DNA of 64,000 nt from Agromyces protaetiae (GTDB lineage: Bacteria; Actinomycetota; Actinomycetes; Actinomycetales; Microbacteriaceae): positions 2,046,001-2,110,000 of the forward strand of contig NZ_CP133018.1 of NCBI RefSeq assembly GCF_030866785.1, given 5' to 3'. Below the pieces are notes generated by a model. The model was given only the letters and a program-made list of their open reading frames with translations, was not told the DNA's origin and searched no databases. Every line of letters begins with the position of its first letter. Positions within the stretch are counted from its first letter, which is position 1. The position numbers and the translations under genes are program-made. Positions 44,237 through 53,215 of this stretch are shown in pieces.

Positions 44237-45457
44237 TCAGTACCAATTGACGCGCTCGGAGTGCGCCCACGCGCCACACGGCGCGCCGTAGCGACCCGAG
44301 ATGTAGGAGAGGCCCCACTCGATCTGGGTCGCCGCGTTGGTGCGCCAGTCGGCGCCGGCCGCCGCCATCTTGCTCCCCGGGAGCGACTGGGGGATGCCGT
44401 AGGCGCCGCTCGAGCGGTTGTACGCGTCGGCGCGCCAGTTCGACTCGCGTTCCCACAGCTTGAGCAGGCACTGATACTCGCCGTCGCCCCAGCCGTACCG
44501 CGCGACGGCGGATCGGGCGTAGGCCTTCGCGCCGGCCGGGTCCACGATGACCCCCGCAGGCGGCGGCGCGGTGCCCGTGTCGCCGCCCGGCGTGCCGGCG
44601 GCCTCGCGTGCGGCACGCTCACGTTCGGCCGCCTCGGCCGCCGCCTGCTCGGCCCCGCGGACCTGACGCTCCAGGTCGACCGAGCGGTCTCGCAGACTCG
44701 CGAGCTGGGCGTAGAGCGTGTCGAGCGACGTCTGCTGCGCGGTGAGCTCGCGTTCGGCGGCCTCGTGCGCGGCCCGCGCCTCGCCGGCCCGCGCCTCAGC
44801 CTCGCCCGCGAGCCGGTCGCGTTCGGTCGAGGCGAGCTCGGCCTGCTGCCGAAGCGAGTTCGCATCGGCACGGGCCACCTCGGCGCGCTGCGCATCGGCC
44901 GTGTACAGGTCGGTGAGCCGGGAGACGCGGCTGAGCCCCACGAGCAGATCGTCCCCGCCGGTCTCGCCCTGCTCGAAGAAGAGTCTGAGCGTGGTGTCCG
45001 CTCCGCCGGTGCGGGCCAGGAGCGCCGCCGAGTAGCCGAAGCGCTGCGCCGAGAGCTCCGCCTGTTCGGCCGCGGTGTCGGCGGCGAGACTCAGCGTGCC
45101 CGCGCGGACGGCGGCCGCCGTCCGCGCGGCCTCGGCGGTGGCCGCGACGGATGCGGCGGCGACGGCGGCGTCGCCGAGTCGGCCGGTCTCGACCTCGAGG
45201 CCGCCGATCAGCGTGTCGATGCGTGCCGCCTCGGCCTCACGAGTCGACACATCGCGCTTGGCGGCGTTGACGTCGTCCCAGGTCGGCAGATCGTCGGCGG
45301 CGGCCGGGGCGACGGGGGCGAGCACGACGAGCGGCAGCAGCACCGCAGCCACGGACAGCCGGGCGGCGACTCGCCGCACGGAACACCACGCCATGGAACG
45401 TGCGGCGGCGCTCGACGAACCCGTTCGGGCACGGAGCATCCGTCGTCGTCCGACCAC
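44237..45457 (-). CDS. Secreted coiled-coil protein with C-terminal transglycosylase-like domain
   Basis: 406 residues. A signal peptide ending near APVAPAAA (about residue 50), then a long coiled-coil segment (about 55-300) like those of NlpC/P60 and FtsX-activated cell-wall hydrolases, and the third copy of the domain found at 30002 and 38404 (RYGWGDGEYQCL, ERESNWR, SSGAYGIPQ, GLSYISGRYG, ending W-Y). The GTG at 45457 follows AAGGAG. A TAGACT box on its strand lies at 45484-45489. Likely a regulated peptidoglycan hydrolase. Confidence 0.85.
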   Translation of the reverse strand: MVGRRRMLRARTGSSSAAARSMAWCSVRRVAARLSVAAVLLPLVVLAPVAPAAADDLPTWDDVNAAKRDVSTREAEAARIDTLIGGLEVETGRLGDAAVAAASVAATAEAARTAAAVRAGTLSLAADTAAEQAELSAQRFGYSAALLARTGGADTTLRLFFEQGETGGDDLLVGLSRVSRLTDLYTADAQRAEVARADANSLRQQAELASTERDRLAGEAEARAGEARAAHEAAERELTAQQTSLDTLYAQLASLRDRSVDLERQVRGAEQAAAEAAERERAAREAAGTPGGDTGTAPPPAGVIVDPAGAKAYARSAVARYGWGDGEYQCLLKLWERESNWRADAYNRSSGAYGIPQSLPGSKMAAAGADWRTNAATQIEWGLSYISGRYGAPCGAWAHSERVNWY

Positions 45458-45483
45458 CGGCACTCTCCTTCCCGAGCGCCGCG

Positions 45484-45532
45484 AGTCTACCCAGGGAGCA
45501 CCCGGCTGGCGGGCGGACACGCAGCGTACACT
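45484..45532. promoter_or_regulatory. Divergent -10 boxes for the cell-wall hydrolase and NagZ-like genes
   Basis: TAGACT on the minus strand (45484-45489) serves the 44237-45457 gene with a short leader. TACACT on the plus strand (45527-45532) is 8 nt before the GTG at 45541, giving a leaderless or nearly leaderless transcript. Confidence 0.6.
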
Positions 45533-45540
45533 CGACCCTC

Positions 45541-46710
45541 GTGCATCTGCGGCGGATTCTCGGGGCCGTGGTGGTGCTCGCGGCGCTCGCGACCTCGACG
45601 GGGTGCGCGGCACCCCGCGACGGCGGTGCGGCGAGCCCGCGGCCATCGCAGCCCTCACCGTCTGCGATCCCGACGCCGTCGGTCGATCCCGTCGCCTCGT
45701 GGGTCTCCGACCGGATGGCCGGCCTGACGCTCGAGCAGAAGGCCGCGGCGTTGCTCATGCTGCACGCGCCCGGTGTCGACCCCGCCCCGCTCAGGGCGCT
45801 CGCGGAACAGGGCGTGTCCGGACTCATCCTGATGGGCGACAACATCCCGGCGGGGCCGGCCGAGCTGCTCGCACTGACCGACGCCGTGCAGGTCGACCCT
45901 GAAGCGCGCGTGCTGATCGGCATCGACGAAGAGGGCGGCGACGTCCAGCGCCTGCCGTGGGACGACGCCGCCGGCGCGTTCACGTTGCGGCAGCAGCCGC
46001 CGGAGGCGACGCAAGCCGCGTTCGCCCGGCGCGGCGACCTGCTCGCGCAGGTCGGCGTCGACGTGAACTTCGGCATCGTGGCGGACGTCACGGCCGACCC
46101 CGGTTCGTTCATCAGCGGGCGCGTGCTCGGCGCCGACCCGGCCGCAGCGGCCGCGCGGGTCGCGGCCGCGGTCGTCGGCGAGGGCGACCAGGTCGGTTCG
46201 ACCCTCAAGCACTTCCCCGGGCACGGCGCGGCGCCCGGTGACTCGCACACCTCGGTGCCGGAGGCTCCGCTCACGCTCGACGAGTGGCGTGCAGGCGCCG
46301 CACCGCCATTCGCGGCCGGCATCGATGCGGGCGCCGACCTCGTGATGACGGGGCACCTGGTCTACCCGGCCGTCGACCCCGCACCGGCCTCGCTCTCGCC
46401 CGAGTGGCACCGCATCCTCCGCGACGAGCTGGGGTTCGACGGGGTCACGGTCTCCGACGACCTGCTCATGCTGCAGCACAACGGCATGCCCGAGTTCGCG
46501 GACCCGAACGAGAACGCGATCCGCGCGATCGGGGCCGGCACCGATCTGCTGCTGTACGTGCTGCCGGCCGACCCCGCCGAGTTCGGCATCTCGGTGCCGG
46601 GCCTCACGACCGCCATCGCGGATGCGGTGCGCACCGGCCGGATCCCCGAGGCCCGGCTCGACGACGCGGTCGCGCGTGTGCTGACGCTCCGACACCTCGC
46701 GGCCGGCTGA
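45541..46710 (+). CDS. Glycoside hydrolase family 3 lipoprotein (NagZ-like beta-N-acetylhexosaminidase)
   Basis: 389 residues. A lipobox TGCAA near residue 20 anchors it outside the membrane. The GH3 barrel shows GIDEEGGDVQRL and KHFPGHG with the Asp/His dyad region GDSHTSVP. NagZ-type enzymes cut N-acetylglucosamine from cell-wall muropeptides. It diverges from a cell-wall hydrolase gene, suggesting joint peptidoglycan turnover. SDD in GVTVSDDLLM carries the nucleophile Asp. Confidence 0.9.
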   Translation: MHLRRILGAVVVLAALATSTGCAAPRDGGAASPRPSQPSPSAIPTPSVDPVASWVSDRMAGLTLEQKAAALLMLHAPGVDPAPLRALAEQGVSGLILMGDNIPAGPAELLALTDAVQVDPEARVLIGIDEEGGDVQRLPWDDAAGAFTLRQQPPEATQAAFARRGDLLAQVGVDVNFGIVADVTADPGSFISGRVLGADPAAAAARVAAAVVGEGDQVGSTLKHFPGHGAAPGDSHTSVPEAPLTLDEWRAGAAPPFAAGIDAGADLVMTGHLVYPAVDPAPASLSPEWHRILRDELGFDGVTVSDDLLMLQHNGMPEFADPNENAIRAIGAGTDLLLYVLPADPAEFGISVPGLTTAIADAVRTGRIPEARLDDAVARVLTLRHLAAG

Positions 46711-46828
46711 CCTTCGCGTCTGAGAACTTCCGAAACTCGGGAATACCACCGGCTTATTCATGCGTTTGCATCTTCGTGGCCAGCCGGCCGCACGACCTAC
46801 GTACCACGCAAACAGGAGTGACCTGAGC

Positions 46829-47392
46829 ATGACCACCACCGCCTCGACCATCGAGATCCCCGGCTACCGCGTCGGCACCTGGACCATCGACCCCACGCAC
46901 AGCGAGGTCGGCTTCCAGATCCGCCACCTCATGATCAGCAAGGTCAAGGGCAAGTTCGAACGCTTCGACGCGACGTTCATCACGACCGAGAACCCGCTCG
47001 ACTCGAGCGTGACGGCGTCGGCCGAGGTCGCCTCGGTGAACACGAACGAGCCGAACCGCGACGGCCACCTCCGCACGGGCGACTTCTTCGAGGCGGAGAC
47101 GTACCCGACGATCGACTTCGTCTCGACCGGCGTCCGCGTCGAGGACGGCGACTTCAAGGTCGACGGCGACCTGACCATCCGCGGCATCACCAAGCCCGTG
47201 ACCTTCGACTTCGAGTTCGGTGGCTTCGGCGGCGACCCCTACGGCAACTACAAGGGCGGCGCGACGGCCAAGACCGTCATCAACCGCGAGGACTTCGGCC
47301 TCACCTACAACGCGGCCCTCGAGACCGGCGGCGTGCTCCTCGGCGAGAAGGTCACCATCACGCTCGAGCTTCAGGCGGCGCTCCAGCAGTAA
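46829..47392 (+). CDS. YceI family protein
   Basis: 187 residues. The lipocalin-like YceI barrel starts WTIDPTHSEVGFQIRHLMISKVKGKF and shows HLRTGDFFEAETYPTIDF and the C-terminal VTITLELQA. Members bind isoprenoid or amphiphilic ligands. No signal peptide is visible, as in many actinobacterial members. AGGAG upstream at slightly long spacing. Followed by a strong terminator. Confidence 0.93.
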   Translation: MTTTASTIEIPGYRVGTWTIDPTHSEVGFQIRHLMISKVKGKFERFDATFITTENPLDSSVTASAEVASVNTNEPNRDGHLRTGDFFEAETYPTIDFVSTGVRVEDGDFKVDGDLTIRGITKPVTFDFEFGGFGGDPYGNYKGGATAKTVINREDFGLTYNAALETGGVLLGEKVTITLELQAALQQ

Positions 47393-47444
47393 GCGCTGCG
47401 AACCAGATTCCGCGGGATCAGGCGGCATCGACCGGATGCCTCGG

Positions 47445-47478
47445 ACGGGGCGGTCGCGCGAGGGCGCGGCCGCCCCGT
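47445..47478 (+). terminator. Terminator after the YceI gene
   Basis: ACGGGGCGG (47445-47453) pairs with CCGCCCCGT (47470-47478). The stem extends inward with GCGC pairs and is followed by TCTT. Confidence 0.8.
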
Positions 47479-47651
47479 TCTTGCAACCTGTCGATGCACT
47501 CCTGGGGGAGCGATTGCCGCCGCCTCCGCACTCGCCCGGCCTGACCGGCCCTTCGTCGGCCGCGAACGAGCCCCATGAGATCAGGACGGGCGAGGTGCTC
47601 GATCGGTACAGATCATCGTGCACTGCACGAAGTGAAAGTGACCCCGCGGAG

Positions 47652-47657
47652 TATACT
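47652..47657 (+). promoter_or_regulatory. -10 box TATACT of a leaderless gene
   Basis: TATACT lies 7 nt before the ATG at 47665. The same sequence context (GTATACTAG) precedes the RCC1-repeat gene at 60733. Confidence 0.7.
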
Positions 47658-47664
47658 AGTCGGC

Positions 47665-48075
47665 ATGATCACCGCGTTGGTTTCCACAGTTCTGGTCGGT
47701 GCTGCACTTGTGGGCGGAGCGACACCTGCACCTTCGTCAGCCGGCGAGTTTCGCGACGCGGAGGCGGACGTCCTCGTCTTCTCGAAGCCGGTCGACCTTC
47801 CGCACTATTGGGCGTCCGCATCCTTCGAGCGCCTGTCGTGCCCACCCGAGGCGCCGTACCTCAATGAGTCGGTGCGCTACTTCGACCGCCCGACCTTCCC
47901 GAACGGCGTCGAACTCCGCGCCGTCGGCGGCGGTGTCGACGCCGCGACGCTCACCACGTACCAGGTAGGGGGCGGCAAGACGCGGGTCACCGGGCTCTTG
48001 GCGACCACGGCGACGAGCTGGACGCTGCAGCCGCGGAAGGCGCAGATCGTGCTGCACTGCACGGACATATTCTGA
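47665..48075 (+). CDS. Small exported protein, divergent member of a four-gene paralogous family
   Basis: 136 residues. Hydrophobic N-terminus (MITALVSTVLVGAALVGG) without basic residues, then a compact domain. LPHYWASASFERLSCP aligns with PHFWSSTSFGELKCP of the next three proteins, and both Cys (about 65 and 132) are kept. A disulfide between them is likely if exported. Function unknown. Confidence 0.8.
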   Translation: MITALVSTVLVGAALVGGATPAPSSAGEFRDAEADVLVFSKPVDLPHYWASASFERLSCPPEAPYLNESVRYFDRPTFPNGVELRAVGGGVDAATLTTYQVGGGKTRVTGLLATTATSWTLQPRKAQIVLHCTDIF

Positions 48076-48087
48076 TATTCTCCCGGA

Positions 48088-48489
48088 ATGACGTACCTAT
48101 TCCTCGCCGGAGCCATGACGGCGACCGCACTGTTCTCAAGCTTCGCCCCCGGGGGGCTGTCGTCGGCGGACCCGAGTGAGAGTACGGAGGTCACCGTCGA
48201 GGCCGATGTCAAGACCATGCCGCACTTCTGGTCGTCGACCTCGTTCGGGGAGCTGAAATGCCCGGCCTATGCGCCGCGCCTCGTCGATCATCATTACTCC
48301 GACGGCGTGCCGCCGGGCGTCGAGGTTCGCACGTTCGGCGGGGACGGGATCCATGTGTTCTCGGCGTCCCTGCCCGACTTCGGGAACTACGGCAGGAACT
48401 TCGGCATCGCCTTCGCGACGGTGACGAACTGGGCCGTCCCGAGCGCGGAGCGTTCGGTGCAGCTTGTGGCTCACTGCACCGTCGACTGA
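48088..48489 (+). CDS. Small exported protein, paralogous family member 2
   Basis: 133 residues. N-terminal hydrophobic stretch (about 1-25), then the family core: VKTMPHFWSSTSFGEL, KCP, PPGVEVRTFGGDG, FATVTNWAVPSAERSV and a final HC. TATTCT (48076-48081) is 6 nt before the ATG, so leaderless. Begins 12 bp after the previous gene yet has its own promoter. Confidence 0.82.
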   Translation: MTYLFLAGAMTATALFSSFAPGGLSSADPSESTEVTVEADVKTMPHFWSSTSFGELKCPAYAPRLVDHHYSDGVPPGVEVRTFGGDGIHVFSASLPDFGNYGRNFGIAFATVTNWAVPSAERSVQLVAHCTVD

Positions 48490-48535
48490 GTCGGGTGCCG
48501 GCGGCTCTCCCGATGTATTCTGATATCCTCGTATC

Positions 48536-48925
48536 ATGATGAGTTTGCTACTGGCCGGAGCTGTCACCATGACCGTTCTCGGCTCGGGCCTGACCGCCAT
48601 GGGCGAAGAGGTCGAGCCGATGCAGTCGACGGCCGTGACCGTCACGTCCGATGTGAAGACCATGCCGCACTTCTGGTCGTCGACGTCATTCGGCGAGCTG
48701 ATGTGCCCCGATTACGCGCCGTTCCTCGAGGATCGCCACTACTCCGACGGGCTGCCGCGGGGCGTTGCGGCCCGCACGTTCGGTGGTGACGGGGTGCACG
48801 TGTCATCGGTGACCAAGTTTCACCGCGGCAGGGAGATCGGCATCGCCTACGCCACAGTGACGAACTGGGCCGTCCCGAGCGCGGAACGCACCGTGCAGCT
48901 CGTGGCGCACTGCGTCTCGAACTGA
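48536..48925 (+). CDS. Small exported protein, paralogous family member 3
   Basis: 129 residues, closest to member 4. Core motifs VKTMPHFWSSTSFGEL, MCPDYAPFLEDRHYSDG, RTFGGDGVHVSSV, GIAYATVTNWAVPS and HCVSN. TATCCT (48524-48529) is 6 nt before the ATG. The last codons and the 17 nt after the stop are almost identical to those of member 4. Confidence 0.82.
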   Translation: MMSLLLAGAVTMTVLGSGLTAMGEEVEPMQSTAVTVTSDVKTMPHFWSSTSFGELMCPDYAPFLEDRHYSDGLPRGVAARTFGGDGVHVSSVTKFHRGREIGIAYATVTNWAVPSAERTVQLVAHCVSN

Positions 48926-48949
48926 CGCAGCGCTCGCGCGCGGGCCGGC

Positions 48950-50044
48950 TCAGCCGGATCGCACCTCGGCGAGCGGCACGCCTCGGAAGCGGCTCCAGTC
49001 GGCGAGCGGGCGGCGGAATGCGCGAGCGTCGAGATCGGTCTCGAACCCGTCCAGCGTCACGGTCGCGCCGCGCCGGGCGTCGCGGCGACGCCAGAGGCCG
49101 ACCACCCGGCCGGCGTCGACGAGAATCGCCTGGAACACGCCGTTCCCGCCGGGCACCACACGCCCCGCGTACCCGGGGTCGCAGACGGGCGACCGGTCTG
49201 CGTACCCGAGGAAGTACTCGTCGAACGCCGGAAGCGCGAACCGGCCTGACGCGCGCGGCGCGGTGCTGCTCGCGCCCTCGACGTCGGCGGTGTCGACTGC
49301 GCACAGTCGCTCGTCGTCGAAGGCGGTCAGGGCGTCACCGGCCGCCGCGACCGCGGTCCGCACGTCGGTGAGGGTGAGCCCCGACCACCACGCGGCGTCG
49401 CGCACCGTGGCCGGCCCGTGGCCGCGGAAGTAGGACGTGATGAGCGTCGCGAGTGCCTCGTCCCGCTCGCGTCGCGGGCTCGCGGGCAGCCAGTCCTCGA
49501 CCAGCACGAACCGTTGATCTCTGCCCTCGGCGGGACCGAGGCAGATGACGGCGTCGAGTGCGAGCCATGCCAGCAGGTGGTAGCCGCGCTGCCCACCGGT
49601 CGCGATGCCCGCGGCCTCCCATGCGGCCTGTAGCTGGTCGCGGGTACGAGGACCCAATGCGAGTTCGCGCTCCGCGATGTGACGGGCGAGACCCGCGACG
49701 TCATCGTCGAGCTCGAGCTCACGCCGCCTCCGCGCGTCCTTCTGATGAATCCTCGGCCCGGTGAGCGCGAGCACCTCGCGGAGCCGCTCGGCGGCCATGA
49801 TGTGCAAGGTGCCGCGGAGCGGCCACGTACGCACGATCCGCCGCGCGGCGAACGCGGCGTCGACGTCGGCCTCGACCGACCCCGGCACGCGCACGCCAAG
49901 CGCCCACCGCGCGGCACCGAAGTCTTGCGCCTGCATCGCGCCAATCCGTTCGACCGCCGCGACGATCGAGGGCATGCCGGTGTGCAGCCCGTGCGACCGC
50001 AGCCGCTCGGCGCGCACCCGCGCATCGGTGGCTCGTGCGCTCAT
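48950..50044 (-). CDS. Winged-helix DNA-binding protein, AlkZ/YcaQ-like (HTH_42)
   Basis: 364 residues. AMQAQDFGAARW near residues 36-47 contains the QxQ motif of AlkZ/AlkX-type DNA glycosylases, which remove cross-linked or alkylated bases. Tandem winged-helix segments fill the N-terminal half, and LPAFDEYFLGYADR is typical of the C-terminal part. It lies on the opposite strand between family members 3 and 4. Confidence 0.88.
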   Translation of the reverse strand: MSARATDARVRAERLRSHGLHTGMPSIVAAVERIGAMQAQDFGAARWALGVRVPGSVEADVDAAFAARRIVRTWPLRGTLHIMAAERLREVLALTGPRIHQKDARRRRELELDDDVAGLARHIAERELALGPRTRDQLQAAWEAAGIATGGQRGYHLLAWLALDAVICLGPAEGRDQRFVLVEDWLPASPRRERDEALATLITSYFRGHGPATVRDAAWWSGLTLTDVRTAVAAAGDALTAFDDERLCAVDTADVEGASSTAPRASGRFALPAFDEYFLGYADRSPVCDPGYAGRVVPGGNGVFQAILVDAGRVVGLWRRRDARRGATVTLDGFETDLDARAFRRPLADWSRFRGVPLAEVRSG

Positions 50045-50140
50045 GTGGCGAGTCTGCCAGCGCCCGCCGACACCGCCCGCCCAAACTCACTGCGCCATGA
50101 GCATCGAGCCGGCATCGATGGATGCTGATATCCTGTATGC

Positions 50141-50545
50141 ATGTTCAGTACACTGCTCTCCGGGCTCATGACCACGACAGTACTTCTTGCAGGGGTGACG
50201 CCCGCGGATACGCCGGAGAAACCGATCGACATCAGCGCGGCAGCGGTGACCGTCGAGGCTGATGTGAAGACCATGCCGCACTTCTGGGCGTCGACCTCGT
50301 TCGGCGAGCTGAAGTGCCCCGGTCACGCGCCGTTCCTCGAGGATCGCAAGTACGCCAACGGCGTTCCTCCTGGCCTCGAGGTCCGTACGTTCGGCGGCGA
50401 CGGGGTGCGCGTGGCGTCGGTGACCAAATACCACTCGGTCCAGCGCGGCAGGCCGATCGGCATCGCCTACGCCACGGTGACGAACTGGGCCGTCCCGACC
50501 ACCGAACGCACGGTGCAGCTCGTGGCGCACTGCGTCTCGAGCTGA
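50141..50545 (+). CDS. Small exported protein, paralogous family member 4
   Basis: 134 residues with hydrophobic N-terminus (MFSTLLSGLMTTTVLLAGV) and the core VKTMPHFWASTSFGEL, KCPGHAPFLEDRKYANG, RTFGGDGVRVASV, GIAYATVTNWAVPT and HCVSS. TATCCT (50129-50134) lies 6 nt before the ATG in the same context (CTGATATCCT) as member 3. Function unknown. Confidence 0.82.
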   Translation: MFSTLLSGLMTTTVLLAGVTPADTPEKPIDISAAAVTVEADVKTMPHFWASTSFGELKCPGHAPFLEDRKYANGVPPGLEVRTFGGDGVRVASVTKYHSVQRGRPIGIAYATVTNWAVPTTERTVQLVAHCVSS

Positions 50546-50676
50546 CGCAGCGCTCGCGCGCAATGCGGGCCTCCGAAGGTCGGAGTGGCGCGTAGGGTTG
50601 CGGCAGACGCGATAGACTGAGCGGCTGTGCCCATCGGGCGCATGCTCATTCCTGAACCGTCTCCGGAGGATTCACC

Positions 50677-52275
50677 GTGCTCGCCGTCCACGACCTCGAG
50701 ATCCGTGTGGGCGCCCGCGTGCTCATGGCGGGGGTGAACTTCCGGGTGTCGCCCGGCGACAAGATCGGACTCGTGGGCCGCAATGGCGCGGGCAAGACCA
50801 CGCTCACCAAGACGCTCGCCGGAGAGACCCTGCCGACCGACGGCAAGATCGATCGTTCGGGCGAGATCGGCTATCTGCCGCAGGACCCGCGCTCGGGTGA
50901 CCCTGAGATGCTCGCGCGGACGCGCATCCTCGACGCGCGCGGGCTCGGCTCGCTCGTTCTGGGCATGCACGAGGCCTCGCAGCTCATGGGCTCAGACGAT
51001 GCATCCGTCGCCGAGAAGGCGATGAAGCGCTACGGCACCCTGACCGACCGCTTCACCGCACTCGGCGGCTACGCCGCCGAAGCCGAAGCGGCATCGATCG
51101 CGTCGAACCTGAACCTTCCCGACCGTATCCTCGACCAGCCGCTGAAGACCCTCTCGGGCGGGCAACGCCGGCGTATCGAGCTCGCGCGCATCCTGTTCTC
51201 CGACGCCGAGACCATGATCCTCGACGAGCCGACGAACCACCTCGACGCGGACTCGGTCGTGTGGCTTCGCGAGTTCCTGAAGGCGTACAAGGGCGGCGTG
51301 ATCGTGATCAGCCACGACGTCGTGCTGGTCGGCGAGGTCGTGAACCGCGTGTTCTACCTGGACGCGAACCGGTCGGTCATCGACATCTACAACATGGGCT
51401 GGAAGCACTACCAGCGCCAGCGCGCCGCCGACGAGGAGCGCCGCAAGAAGGAGCGCAGCAACGCCGAGAAGAAGGCGGGCGCGCTCCAGCTGCAGGCCGC
51501 CCGGTTCGGTGCCAAGGCATCGAAGGCCGCCGCCGCCCACCAGATGGTCGCGCGCGCCGAGAAGCTGCTCGCGGGCCTCGAAGAGGTGCGCGCGGTCGAC
51601 CGCGTGGCGAAGCTCCGCTTCCCGACGCCCGCGCCCTGCGGGCGCACCCCGATCACCGCGAACGACCTGTCGAAGAGTTACGGGTCGCTCGAGATCTTCA
51701 CCGCCGTGGACCTCGCGATCGATCGCGGCTCGAAGGTCGTCATCATCGGGCTCAACGGTGCGGGCAAGACCACCCTGCTGCGCATCCTCGCCGGCGTCGA
51801 CGCACCCGACACGGGAGTGGTCGAGGCCGGCCACGGGCTGCGCGTCGGCTACTACGCGCAGGAGCACGAGACCATCGACGTCGCGCGCAGCGTGCTGCAG
51901 AACATGGTGAGCTCGTCGCCGAATCTCACCGAGACCGAGGCGCGCAAGGTGCTCGGCTCGTTCCTGTTCACCGGCGATGACGTGCACAAGCCGGCCGGCG
52001 TGCTCTCGGGCGGCGAGAAGACCCGCCTCGCGCTGGCCATGATCGTCGTGTCAGGGGCGAATGTGCTGCTGCTCGACGAGCCGACGAACAACCTCGACCC
52101 CGCGAGCCGCGCTGAGATCCTCGATGCGCTCGCGCACTACGAGGGCTCGGTCGTGCTCGTGAGCCACGACCCGGGCGCCGTCGAGGCGCTGAACCCCGAG
52201 CGCGTGCTCATCATGCCCGACGGCACGGAAGACCACTGGAGCGCCGACTACCAGGAGCTCATCGAGCTCGCCTGA
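50677..52275 (+). CDS. ABC-F family ATP-binding protein
   Basis: 532 residues with two ABC domains: Walker A GRNGAGKT and GLNGAGKT, signatures SGGQRRR and SGGEKTR, Walker B MILDEP and LLLDEP, joined by a charged linker (RQRAADEERRKKERSNAEKK). No membrane segment. ABC-F proteins act on the ribosome, in translation control or antibiotic protection. The GTG at 50677 follows GGAGGA. It is probably a housekeeping type. Confidence 0.93.
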   Translation: MLAVHDLEIRVGARVLMAGVNFRVSPGDKIGLVGRNGAGKTTLTKTLAGETLPTDGKIDRSGEIGYLPQDPRSGDPEMLARTRILDARGLGSLVLGMHEASQLMGSDDASVAEKAMKRYGTLTDRFTALGGYAAEAEAASIASNLNLPDRILDQPLKTLSGGQRRRIELARILFSDAETMILDEPTNHLDADSVVWLREFLKAYKGGVIVISHDVVLVGEVVNRVFYLDANRSVIDIYNMGWKHYQRQRAADEERRKKERSNAEKKAGALQLQAARFGAKASKAAAAHQMVARAEKLLAGLEEVRAVDRVAKLRFPTPAPCGRTPITANDLSKSYGSLEIFTAVDLAIDRGSKVVIIGLNGAGKTTLLRILAGVDAPDTGVVEAGHGLRVGYYAQEHETIDVARSVLQNMVSSSPNLTETEARKVLGSFLFTGDDVHKPAGVLSGGEKTRLALAMIVVSGANVLLLDEPTNNLDPASRAEILDALAHYEGSVVLVSHDPGAVEALNPERVLIMPDGTEDHWSADYQELIELA

Positions 52276-52280
52276 TCCGC

Positions 52281-52349
52281 CGAGTGATGCCGAAACGGCT
52301 CGAATGATGCCGATTCGGGCCGTCAGTCCGCCCGTTTCGGTATCACTCG
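52281..52349. terminator. Long bidirectional hairpin covering the SURF1 stop
   Basis: Arms 52281-52298 (CGAGTGATGCCGAAACGG) and 52332-52349 pair over 18 bp with one G-U. The loop carries a further partial copy of ATGATGCCGA. The SURF1 stop codon lies in the right arm. Confidence 0.8.
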
Positions 52350-53215
52350 ATGCCGTGACGGGCCGTGCGATCGTCGAGTGAGCGCTGGTCGAGGATGGCG
52401 TCCTCGATGTCGGCGTCGGTGCGCTCCTTGGGGGTGCGCTTCGGCTTGGAGGCGCGGTCGCGGTCGGTCGCGGTTCCGGATGCCTCGGCCAGCGCCTTGC
52501 GCTCCTGGTTCGCCGCCCAGCCGAGGCCGATGAAGGCGAGCAGCGCGAACACGTACCACTGCAGGGCGTATGAGAGGTGCGGACCCTCGTCGCGCACGGG
52601 CCGGGCGGCGGCGAGCGGCGGCTCGGCGGCGTCGGCCGGGTCCTGTACCTGCACCCCGTACGCGCCGGTGTAGCTGGGTTCGCCGACCCGGCCCGCGAGC
52701 TCGTCGAGGTCGATGGTCGCGAGTTCGCGGCCCGAAGCCGTACGGCCCGCGATCGTGCCCTCGCCGGCCTTCAGGCGCGCGGTCACGTCGACCTGCCCGG
52801 ACGGCGGCGCGGCGTACTCGCTGGGCCGGCCGTCGGGAGCCTGCGCGATCCAGCCGCGGTTCACGAAGAACACCGTGCCGTCGTCGAGCCGGAAGGGCGT
52901 CACGACCTCGAAGCCCGAGCTGCCCTCGAACGGCCGGTTGCGGATCACCACCTCGTCGTCCTCGAGGTATTCGCCGGTCAGGGCGACGACCCGCCAGCGC
53001 GCGTCAGGATCGAACGCGGCCGGGTCGGGCAGCGCCTCGGCCACGGGCACCGGGTCCGCATCATAGTTCGCGTCGATGCGGGCGACCTCGGTGAGCGCCT
53101 CGGTTCGGCGGTTGAGTTGCCAGCTGCCGAGCGCACTGCAGGCGATCGCGAACACGATCACGAGCGCGAGATAGCCCGCCCACCTGGGGGAGCGGAGGAA
53201 CGACCATCGGCTCAT
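52343..53215 (-). CDS. SURF1 family cytochrome c oxidase assembly protein
   Basis: 290 residues. Two membrane helices (about 13-33 and 230-248) flank an extracytoplasmic domain with GEYLEDDEVVIRNRP and FFVNRGWI, as in SURF1/Shy1. Helps insert haem into cytochrome oxidase. The start overlaps the preceding small gene (ATGA). A charged C-terminal tail extends beyond the family domain. Confidence 0.92.
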   Translation of the reverse strand: MSRWSFLRSPRWAGYLALVIVFAIACSALGSWQLNRRTEALTEVARIDANYDADPVPVAEALPDPAAFDPDARWRVVALTGEYLEDDEVVIRNRPFEGSSGFEVVTPFRLDDGTVFFVNRGWIAQAPDGRPSEYAAPPSGQVDVTARLKAGEGTIAGRTASGRELATIDLDELAGRVGEPSYTGAYGVQVQDPADAAEPPLAAARPVRDEGPHLSYALQWYVFALLAFIGLGWAANQERKALAEASGTATDRDRASKPKRTPKERTDADIEDAILDQRSLDDRTARHGIE

